A DNA stretch of 6,375 nucleotides from Flavobacteriaceae bacterium. GTDB lineage: Bacteria > Bacteroidota > Bacteroidia > Flavobacteriales > Flavobacteriaceae. The first letter of the stretch is position 1. Every line of letters begins with the position of its first letter. Both the position numbers and the translations under genes were made by a program. The stretch is taken from NCBI GenBank assembly GCA_027068695.1, contig JAMOMG010000300.1, forward strand, positions 1-6,375, read 5' to 3'. Shown here piece by piece: positions 1 to 5,384 of the stretch. The notes beneath the pieces were generated by a model. That model was given only the letters and a program-made list of their open reading frames with translations, did no database searches and was not told the origin of the DNA.

Positions 1-15
1 AAAAGGTAAATTTTA

Positions 16-23
16 TATATTTG
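16..23 (+). promoter_or_regulatory. -7 promoter element of the MORN-repeat protein gene
   Basis: TATATTTG matches all fixed positions of the Bacteroidota primary sigma factor -7 consensus TAnnTTTG. It lies 36 bases before the ATG at 60, giving a leader of about 30 bases. The matching -33 element would fall outside the window. The element also overlaps the TTG at 21, which argues against that TTG as a translation start. Confidence 0.55.
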
Positions 24-59
24 ATATGTTCAAGTTTAGTATCAACTAAAATTTTAAAA

Positions 60-410
60 ATGATGAAGGCAATTATAAGTATCGTAATTTTGTTGTTTAG
101 TATAACAGCATTTTCACAGGAACAACGTGTTGAATATGAAAAGATTTCTAATAATTTAGTTAAAGCAACATATTATTTTGTTGATAATAGTGATATTATT
201 CAACGTGAAGGATTTTTTAACAGCCACAACCAATTGCAAGATATGTGGGTGAGCTATGATATAAATGGGAATAAAAAGATTATAGCATATTACGATAAGA
301 ATAAAAAAGTTGGTGTTTGGACTTATTTTAGTAAAGACAAAATAAACTTTGTAACTTATAAAGAAAATAAATTAATAGGTGTTGAAGAAAAACTACTTGT
401 AGTTAATTAA
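60..410 (+). CDS. Small secreted MORN-variant (YwqK-like) repeat protein
   Basis: The product has 116 residues. An N-terminal signal peptide (residues 1-20: Lys, hydrophobic core, then AFSQ) suggests export to the periplasm or beyond. The mature part has degenerate MORN-variant repeats: G51-F-F, M62-W-V-S-Y-D-x-x-G-N, then Y78, G85-V-W-T-Y-F and a last V98-T-Y-K. Similar small flavobacterial proteins are usually labelled 'YwqK family antitoxin', or, wrongly, 'nicotinic acid mononucleotide adenyltransferase'. There is no nucleotidyltransferase motif here, and an antitoxin role is unproven. The start is ATG 60 (or the adjacent ATG 63). An in-frame TTG at 21 would add 13 residues before the signal peptide and would overlap the -7 element, so it was rejected. 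The leader is A-rich without a Shine-Dalgarno sequence. The gene is convergent with the TonB receptor gene and shares its terminator. The molecular function is unknown. Confidence 0.85.
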   Translation: MMKAIISIVILLFSITAFSQEQRVEYEKISNNLVKATYYFVDNSDIIQREGFFNSHNQLQDMWVSYDINGNKKIIAYYDKNKKVGVWTYFSKDKINFVTYKENKLIGVEEKLLVVN

Positions 411-425
411 TTTTTGAAACTAAAA

Positions 426-467
426 AATAAAAAAAATCAGATTATTTATAATCTGATTTTTTTTATT
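426..467. terminator. Bidirectional intrinsic terminator between convergent genes
   Basis: Bases 426-444 pair perfectly with 449-467 around a four-base TTTA loop, giving a 19-bp stem. The core is TCAGATTA/TAATCTGA, extended by an A tract on the left and a T tract on the right. On either strand the 3' arm therefore ends in a run of eight T. It starts 16 bases after the stop of the MORN-repeat gene and 9 bases after the stop of the receptor gene, and so can terminate both. Confidence 0.85.
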
Positions 468-475
468 CAAGTACT

Positions 476-3304
476 TTAAAATTTAAAATTATAGCCTAAA
501 GAAAAAGTTTGGCCTAAACGCCTTTTTGAAAATATTTTATCAGAGGCTTTATAAGATTGATAATGACTTTCTCTTTCATCATTTAAAATATTACCAAATT
601 TAATGTTTACACTTGATTTGTTGTTTTCTCCAAACGATTTGTTAAGTGTAAAATTCAAACTATTAAAAGGCATTGCATACACATCAGGAATGGCTCCAAT
701 ACCTACAACTTCTAATGATTTACCTTGAACATTAAAATACAACCCTGTTTCAATTCCTTTGTCAGAGTTATTATAACTAATTCCTGCATTAATTAAATAA
801 GGAGATTGCCCCTGTAAATAGCGTTTGTCAGATAATGTTTCTCCATCTCTTAAGTTTAGTAACTTAGATTCGTACTCTCCATTTGGACTTTTATCCATTT
901 CTTGTTCCGATTTTATAAGCGATGTGTTAATTTTAAAAGTAAAATTCTTAAAGCTATCTCCAATAAAATCTAAATTTTTACGAAGGTCAATTTCTATACC
1001 ATATACTACAGCAGACCCAATGTTTCTTGGTTGTAAATTATCGGGAGCAGAGGCACTAAAGAAAGTTAGCTCAATAGGATCTTTAAATGTTTTGTAAAAA
1101 GCAGAGAAAGCAACTAATTGAGCTTTTTCACCAAATTTCTCAAATCGGACATCAAAATTATTGATATAAGAAGGGCGCAAATTAATGTTACCATTGAAAG
1201 TTAAATTTGTGATTGGGTCAAATATTTGAGTTATAGAAGCCTCTTTAAATGAAGGCCTAGCAACTGTTTTTGAATAAGAAACTCTTAAGTTAATATCATC
1301 ATTCAAACTGTAAATTATATTTGTAGAAGGAAATAAATCTAATTTGCTAATTGTTTCAACATTGTTATAAATTATAGAACCACTATTGTTTTGCCCTGTA
1401 TAGAATTGATTGAATTTTTCTACTCTTAAACCCATAACAGCTTTTAATTTTTCAATTAGCTTAAAAGATTCAGATATGTAACCAGCAATATTATTGTTGT
1501 AAGATTCAAATGTGTTAGAAGGTTCGTAATTTCCTTTAACATAAGTACCTAATCCAGAGTTTGAATCGTAAATATTTTCATCAGCCAGTAATAAATTTGC
1601 ATCTCCATTAAGTGATTCCCCAGATGAACCCCTTATTAGTAAAAAGTAATCATCAATACTAAAATTTCTTAGTTTATACGTATAACTTGCTCCAAATTTC
1701 AACTTTGAATCATAATTAAATAGCTTGTGTTTGTATGTAAAATCAATTTTACCAACTACGTTGTACTCTTCTAACGTTCTCCATATTCTTCTGGGGCTTC
1801 CAGCAGAACTGGGTCTAATAGAATAAGTATTTGTAATTTCATCAAATTCAAAAGGAGTTACACGTGCATCTTTATCTTGTATGAATGAATACGTAGGTGC
1901 AATTTTCCATTCAGTAGTAAAGGAAGCGTCTTCATTATAATGTTTTCCACTAAGCAATACATTAGAAATTGATCGTTGAGTATATTGTAAATTATCTTTA
2001 TAAATAGTTACAGCATCTGAGAAATTTTTTATTTGTTTAAAATAACCAGCAGTAGTTTCTCCATTTTGAAGGTGTAAGAAATTCAGTCTATATTTACTTT
2101 TTTCTGTTTTAAAAGTAAACCCAGCCAAGCCACTTAACAACACTTCATTTTTACCTAAATCTCCTATTTGATTTTCTGAAAAATCCAATTCATTTATAGA
2201 TTTGTCGGCAAATTTTCTATAAAATCCCCGTTCATAATTTTTATAAAAAGTAGTTTTATTTTTGTATGAAACAGCCACTAAGTAACCTAATTTATTATTT
2301 TCACCAACATTAAACTGATCACCTATAGTATATGCAAAACTAAAATCCATTCCGCTTGTTCCTTTTTGAGCCTTTAAAGTAGGGTCGAAAGTTTTAGTAA
2401 TAGCAGTTAATGCAGGGTTTCTAGAATATGCACCAGGAATAGGTTGTGACCTTGATATTGGTAAATCTCTATTGCCATTATCAAAACCTAAAAAATCAGT
2501 GGAAGAACCTTTGTAATTTAAATAATTATTATTGAAATGCATACTTGGATTATAGGTGCCACCAATACTTAGGCTTGAGTTTTTAGAAGAAGGCAAATCT
2601 TTGGTTATAATATTTACCATACCTCCAGTAAAATCAGCGGATAAGTCAGCAGTAGACGATTTTAAAATTTGTACATTATCAATAATATTTGTTGGAAAAA
2701 TATCTAATTGTACTGTATTTCTGTCTGGATCTAAGCCAGGGATATCAACGCCATTTAAAATAGACTTTGTATATCTGTCTCCTAAACCACGGATATAAAC
2801 ATATTTTGAATCTTGAACTGAAACTCCAGCTACATTTTTTACTGCTGAGGCAACATTGCTAACAGCTAATTTTTTGAAAGACTGAGCAGAAATTCCATCC
2901 ATTAAATTTACTGATTTTTTTTGAACGTTTAAAATTGCAGTTTCTGTATTTTTAGCTTTTTTGGCAGTAATGATAATGGTTTCAAAACTAATTCCTTCAG
3001 GCTTCAAAATAATATCAAGATTATTAATTTCATCATTTGAAATTACCACTTCTGTTATTACTTTTGTCTCATACCCAATAAAAGAAAAAATAATAGAATA
3101 GGTTCCTGGATCCATTTTTAGTTCGTAAAACCCGTCAAAATCTGACGTGGTACCTTTTGAAGTTCCTTGAATAATTACATTTGCAAATGCAAGGGGATCA
3201 TTTGAATCTCCATCAATTACTTTTCCGGTTAATATACCTGTTTGAGCCCACCCAATAAATGATATTAAAAAACTTATTAGCAGTAACTTAAATTTATTTT
3301 TCAT
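476..3304 (-). CDS. TonB-dependent outer membrane receptor with N-terminal carboxypeptidase-regulatory-like domain
   Basis: This is a 942-residue TonB-dependent transporter, expected to import a ligand across the outer membrane using TonB/ExbBD energy. Domains in order: signal peptide (1-21, ending FIGWAQ); carboxypeptidase-regulatory-like domain (about 23-102, with DGFYELKMDPGTYS and FSFIGYET); a TonB-box-like ETIIITA (108-114); plug domain (about 129-235, with YIRGLGDRYTKSILNGVDIPG and the closing DFTGGMVNIITKD); beta barrel (about 240-942), ending in the aromatic-rich GYNFKF expected for BAM-dependent insertion. It is full length and uninterrupted. The start at ATG 3304 puts the signal peptide at the N terminus. 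An ATG at 3313 adds three residues and is possible; a longer frame to 3358 would run through the hairpin at 3331-3361. The beta-helix lipoprotein gene lies 81 bases upstream on the same strand, so the two probably form an operon. No SusD-like gene is visible. The substrate is unknown; the upstream TTAAC elements hint at phosphate-related control. Confidence 0.95.
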   Translation of the reverse strand: MKNKFKLLLISFLISFIGWAQTGILTGKVIDGDSNDPLAFANVIIQGTSKGTTSDFDGFYELKMDPGTYSIIFSFIGYETKVITEVVISNDEINNLDIILKPEGISFETIIITAKKAKNTETAILNVQKKSVNLMDGISAQSFKKLAVSNVASAVKNVAGVSVQDSKYVYIRGLGDRYTKSILNGVDIPGLDPDRNTVQLDIFPTNIIDNVQILKSSTADLSADFTGGMVNIITKDLPSSKNSSLSIGGTYNPSMHFNNNYLNYKGSSTDFLGFDNGNRDLPISRSQPIPGAYSRNPALTAITKTFDPTLKAQKGTSGMDFSFAYTIGDQFNVGENNKLGYLVAVSYKNKTTFYKNYERGFYRKFADKSINELDFSENQIGDLGKNEVLLSGLAGFTFKTEKSKYRLNFLHLQNGETTAGYFKQIKNFSDAVTIYKDNLQYTQRSISNVLLSGKHYNEDASFTTEWKIAPTYSFIQDKDARVTPFEFDEITNTYSIRPSSAGSPRRIWRTLEEYNVVGKIDFTYKHKLFNYDSKLKFGASYTYKLRNFSIDDYFLLIRGSSGESLNGDANLLLADENIYDSNSGLGTYVKGNYEPSNTFESYNNNIAGYISESFKLIEKLKAVMGLRVEKFNQFYTGQNNSGSIIYNNVETISKLDLFPSTNIIYSLNDDINLRVSYSKTVARPSFKEASITQIFDPITNLTFNGNINLRPSYINNFDVRFEKFGEKAQLVAFSAFYKTFKDPIELTFFSASAPDNLQPRNIGSAVVYGIEIDLRKNLDFIGDSFKNFTFKINTSLIKSEQEMDKSPNGEYESKLLNLRDGETLSDKRYLQGQSPYLINAGISYNNSDKGIETGLYFNVQGKSLEVVGIGAIPDVYAMPFNSLNFTLNKSFGENNKSSVNIKFGNILNDERESHYQSYKASDKIFSKRRLGQTFSLGYNFKF

Positions 3305-3330
3305 TTGAAACATTGTTATAGATAACACAC

Positions 3331-3361
3331 AAATTGCCTGCCTTAAAAAAGCAAGCAATTT
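3331..3361 (-). other. Intercistronic hairpin between lipoprotein and receptor genes
   Basis: Bases 3331-3337 (AAATTGC) pair with 3355-3361 (GCAATTT), continuing after one mismatch with TGC/GCA (3339-3341 with 3351-3353) around a nine-base loop. It lies 24 bases after the lipoprotein stop and 26 bases before the receptor ATG. On the - strand no clear T run follows, so it is not a convincing full terminator. It could stabilise the upstream message, act as a partial terminator, or be a processing site that sets the lipoprotein:receptor ratio. A T-rich stretch (3362-3384) follows it only in the + direction, where there is no gene to end. Confidence 0.5.
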
Positions 3362-3385
3362 GAATATTTTTTATTTTTTATTATA

Positions 3386-4621
3386 TTAATAAGCGCCTTG
3401 GTAATTTGCATACGTCCAGTTAAAAACAGATAAATCAGCACCTACTGTTTGACTTCCAGCTGTTACCGATGTTGTCCAATTTGTTGCATCAGTTGCTATA
3501 TTTGAAGCAACTTGAGAATCTGAATGATCTTGAAAAATGTCAGTTATTGCAACACCATCAGGTAAAGCAATTTCCCAATTACTAAAAGTAATTTTTCCAT
3601 CAACATAATTTTGTGCAACATTATCTTGTTTTAAACGAACGTATGAAGTTGTTTTAAAATCATAAGCATAAATATTGTTTAAATTTCCTTCCGCACCACT
3701 CCTTAAATCACAATATTTTCCACCAGGCGCATTTTGATTTCCTTTTAAAGTAATATTGTTTAGTGTAAATTGAGCCTGATAAATTCCTTCACCTCCATCA
3801 ATTTCTAATGCACTATCAGAAGTATTCCCTTCAATAACCATTGAATTACTAATTGTTCCAGAATAACCTTGGTCAATATCTAATCCGTCATCACCTTGAC
3901 CCCAAACTAAAATATTTGAAGGGCTAACAGTACCTCCAAAAAATTCAACACCATCATCAAGGTTTCCTGTAATTTCAATATTTTTTATGGTTGTACCGCT
4001 TCCAACAGCTCCTAATGTTAAACCATTTATTTCATTTCCAGCACCTATTTCTGCCCCTCCATGTCTTATAGAAATATATTCAAAATTTCCTGAATTATCT
4101 GTGTCATCAGACCCTCCATAAAGCCCGAATGTATCACTTGCAGGAATACCTTCAATTTGAAATTCATTAACATCACCACTTAAAGAAGCTTTTGCTTTTC
4201 CTAAAATTATAACTCCTCCCCATAGTGAATTATCATTTACAGTTAAATTAGTACCAAATTTTTCACCTATTTGAATATTGTCATTTATTGAAGTAAATAT
4301 GATAGGTTGGTCAGGTGTGCCTACGGCATTTATTTTTCCTCCTCTAGCAATAATTAGCGCCGTAGCAAGAGATCCAGATCCTTCTTTTCCTTTTATTATA
4401 GTTCCTTTTTCAATAGTTAATGTTACTCCATCTTCAACTACAACTTTGTTGTTTAACACCCATATTTTGTCGTTAGTCCAAGTTGTATTTTGACTTATTA
4501 GTCCTGCAATATTTTCTTCAGTTGGAGCACTATCCACAGGGATAATAGGACTTGTATCTATATTAGAACATGAAGTTAAAATAAGATTTGTTAAAAATAA
4601 TACAATAATCAGTTTTTTCAT
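3386..4621 (-). CDS. Beta-helix cell-envelope lipoprotein, likely partner of the TonB receptor
   Basis: The product has 411 residues. The N terminus is a lipoprotein signal peptide: MKK, hydrophobic core, and lipobox LTSC with C18 as the lipidated cysteine. A low-complexity Pro/Ser/Thr linker follows to about residue 32. Residues about 45-350 alternate short hydrophobic beta strands with Gly/Asn/Asp turns, as in right-handed parallel beta-helix (pectate-lyase-like) proteins. Examples are VVEDGVTLTIEKGTIIKG, GTTIKNIEITGN and GTISNSMVIEGN. Acidic clusters (SDDTDNSG 171-178, LDDGVEFFGG 221-230, GDDGLDID 243-250) could bind Ca2+ or another cation. There is no recognisable catalytic motif and no type IX secretion C-terminal domain. 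The start is ATG 4621; an in-frame TTG at 4675 would place 18 residues before the signal peptide and was rejected. It is transcribed ahead of the receptor gene. By analogy with SusD it may capture ligand at the cell surface, but it is not a SusD homologue. Similar proteins are often annotated only as hypothetical. Confidence 0.85.
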   Translation of the reverse strand: MKKLIIVLFLTNLILTSCSNIDTSPIIPVDSAPTEENIAGLISQNTTWTNDKIWVLNNKVVVEDGVTLTIEKGTIIKGKEGSGSLATALIIARGGKINAVGTPDQPIIFTSINDNIQIGEKFGTNLTVNDNSLWGGVIILGKAKASLSGDVNEFQIEGIPASDTFGLYGGSDDTDNSGNFEYISIRHGGAEIGAGNEINGLTLGAVGSGTTIKNIEITGNLDDGVEFFGGTVSPSNILVWGQGDDGLDIDQGYSGTISNSMVIEGNTSDSALEIDGGEGIYQAQFTLNNITLKGNQNAPGGKYCDLRSGAEGNLNNIYAYDFKTTSYVRLKQDNVAQNYVDGKITFSNWEIALPDGVAITDIFQDHSDSQVASNIATDATNWTTSVTAGSQTVGADLSVFNWTYANYQGAY

Positions 4622-4660
4622 TTTTTTAAAATTAATTGTTTTAATTATTAAATTCTTTAG

Positions 4661-4668
4661 CAAAAGTA
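4661..4668 (-). promoter_or_regulatory. -7 promoter element of the lipoprotein/receptor operon
   Basis: Read on the - strand, TACTTTTG matches all fixed positions of TAnnTTTG. It ends 39 bases before the lipoprotein ATG, close to the spacing at the MORN-repeat gene. About 20 bases upstream there is AAAACGCGC rather than a TTTG -33 element, so the promoter may depend on an activator. Confidence 0.5.
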
Positions 4669-4714
4669 TATCCAATATTATCAGCGCGTTTTATATGAAT
4701 GTTATTTAAACAGC

Positions 4715-4719
4715 GTTAA
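4715..4719 (-). promoter_or_regulatory. TTAAC element nearest the operon promoter
   Basis: This TTAAC on the - strand lies 46 bases upstream of the -7 octamer and 13 bases downstream of the composite box at 4733-4757. It lacks a well-matched partner at 11 bases, so alone it is weak. It is reported because it adds to a cluster of same-orientation copies in this gap. Confidence 0.25.
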
Positions 4720-4732
4720 ATTTTAATAAATA

Positions 4733-4757
4733 GTTAAGAATGTAAAATAAACGTTAA
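4733..4757 (-). promoter_or_regulatory. Composite TTAAC direct-repeat box (Pho-box-like) upstream of the lipoprotein/receptor operon
   Basis: On the - strand this reads TTAAC-N6-TTTAC-N4-TTAAC. The first two half-sites are 11 bases apart, one helical turn, as for OmpR/PhoB-family response regulators. The same 25-base layout occurs at 5263-5287 upstream of the small domain protein; the two match at 18 of 25 positions by hand alignment. TTAAC-type repeats at about 11 bases are the known PhoP box of Bacillus and resemble cyanobacterial Pho boxes. The box ends 64 bases before the -7 octamer, which is rather far for direct activation. Phosphate control is inference. Confidence 0.45.
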
Positions 4758-4774
4758 CATAAGTCGATTATTTA

Positions 4775-4779
4775 GTTAA
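4775..4779 (-). promoter_or_regulatory. Distal TTAAC element
   Basis: A further TTAAC on the - strand lies 22 bases (two helical turns) upstream of the first half-site of the box at 4733-4757. The phasing suits an extended array with a degenerate site (TCGAC, 4763-4767) roughly between them. It may be chance in A/T-rich DNA. Confidence 0.25.
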
Positions 4780-4834
4780 TATCATAACAATCAACTATTT
4801 ATGAAATTATATGTAGATTAGAAAAGTAGAGGTA

Positions 4835-4851
4835 CTCTTTCAAAAAAAGAG
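4835..4851 (-). other. Small hairpin just after the stop of the domain-protein gene
   Basis: CTCTTT (4835-4840) pairs with AAAGAG (4846-4851) around a five-base loop, starting directly after the TAG stop at 4853-4855 on the - strand. The stem is only 6 bp and no T run follows in the - direction. It is at best a weak terminator, and some read-through into the lipoprotein gene is possible. Confidence 0.25.
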
Positions 4852-4852
4852 A

Positions 4853-5236
4853 CTAATTAAGTGAAGTAATTGAAAAATTGTTATTAATGGTGGAAACGTT
4901 CAAAGTTTGATCTAAATTAGTTTCGGTATTATTTTTAACAACAACATTAACTACTTTTTTGGTGTCATAACCAATAAAATCAAATAACAGAGTATAAGTA
5001 CCAGGCTTTAATTTAAGTTTATATTCTCCTTTGGTATCGGTATTGATTGATTTTGCTAATTCTTTAACAGTTATCTTAGCAAAAACCAAGGGGGTTTTTT
5101 CTAATTCTCCATCTGAAACAATTCCTTTCACAATTCCATTTTTAATGGTTTCAGTAAAAAAGGAGTTTACTTTAAAACTTTGAGAATTAGCAGAAAACGT
5201 TATAAATGTTAAAAAGAAAAGTAATTTTAACTTCAT
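4853..5236 (-). CDS. Small exported protein with a single carboxypeptidase-regulatory-like domain
   Basis: The product has 127 residues. The signal peptide (1-19: MKLK, hydrophobic core, SANSQ) suggests export to the periplasm. After a short linker, residues about 34-113 form one complete carboxypeptidase-regulatory-like (Ig-type beta-sandwich) domain with PLVFAKI, KGEYKLKLKPGTYTLLFDF and FIGYDTKK. By hand alignment about 34 of 79 positions are identical to the N-terminal domain of the TonB receptor in this window. The protein ends 14 residues after the domain. No plug or barrel follows in any frame, and the downstream DNA looks non-coding, so this is a true stand-alone domain or a very old remnant, not a recent truncation. 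The start is ATG 5236, right after the signal-peptide-compatible boundary, in an A/T-rich leader. A Pho-box-like element lies just upstream. The function is not known; it may bind or modulate the envelope machinery that the receptor's own domain contacts. Confidence 0.8.
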   Translation of the reverse strand: MKLKLLFFLTFITFSANSQSFKVNSFFTETIKNGIVKGIVSDGELEKTPLVFAKITVKELAKSINTDTKGEYKLKLKPGTYTLLFDFIGYDTKKVVNVVVKNNTETNLDQTLNVSTINNNFSITSLN

Positions 5237-5253
5237 TAAAATAAAATTTAACG

Positions 5254-5261
5254 CAAATAAA
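5254..5261 (-). promoter_or_regulatory. Possible -7 promoter element of the domain-protein gene
   Basis: TTTATTTG on the - strand matches TAnnTTTG at all fixed positions but one. It begins one base after the TTAAC box at 5263-5287, so the box covers where a -33 element would lie, as expected for an activator replacing -33 contacts. It ends only 17 bases before the ATG, implying a leader of roughly 10 bases, which is short. Confidence 0.35.
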
Positions 5262-5262
5262 G

Positions 5263-5287
5263 GTTACTTATGTTAAGTAATGGTTAA
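5263..5287 (-). promoter_or_regulatory. Composite TTAAC direct-repeat box (Pho-box-like) upstream of the domain-protein gene
   Basis: On the - strand this reads TTAAC-N6-TTAAC-N4-GTAAC, with two perfect half-sites exactly 11 bases apart. It has the same 5-6-5-4-5 layout as the box at 4733-4757. It directly abuts the likely -7 element, the geometry known for PhoB/PhoP-type activators. It also lies about 100 bases upstream of the divergent dGTPase gene and could influence it. The regulator's identity is inferred, not shown. Confidence 0.5.
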
Positions 5288-5384
5288 CTAAAAATTAAAA
5301 TTATATAATTTAATTATCAATTATTAATTCAAATTTAAGAGAGATTATTTTAAATTAAATATATTGCGACTAAATAATAAAAAT

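Noticed and set aside
825..1097. 90-codon open frame on the + strand
   Set aside because: It lies antisense inside the receptor's barrel-coding region, whose - strand frame is clearly a real protein. It has no recognisable domain and no promoter-like leader.
2556..2798. 80-codon open frame on the + strand
   Set aside because: It is antisense to the conserved plug domain of the receptor, and its reading frame is a by-product of that conserved coding sequence.
3305..3358. N-terminal extension of the receptor beyond ATG 3304
   Set aside because: The extension would run through the hairpin at 3331-3361 and bury the signal peptide. Only the ATG at 3313 remains a minor alternative.
3386..3500. 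Type IX secretion C-terminal sorting domain on the lipoprotein
   Set aside because: The C terminus ends in NWTYANYQGAY, without the conserved pattern of such domains, and the N terminus is a lipoprotein signal, so anchoring by lipid is the better explanation.
4278..4493. 71-codon open frame on the + strand
   Set aside because: It is antisense to the N-terminal part of the beta-helix lipoprotein, with no independent evidence of coding.
4622..4675. N-terminal extension of the lipoprotein to a TTG at 4675
   Set aside because: It would put 18 residues before a typical MKK lipoprotein signal peptide, and it overlaps the -7 element at 4661-4668.
4622..4852. Remains of a plug or barrel after the small domain protein, which would make it a truncated receptor pseudogene
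   Set aside because: The gap is A/T-rich with promoter-like elements and many stops. No stretch resembles receptor sequence in any frame.
5340..5384. Promoter for the dGTPase gene
   Set aside because: TATATTG near 5360-5366 is one base short of the TAnnTTTG spacing and there is no TTTG -33 element, so it is too weak to list as a feature.
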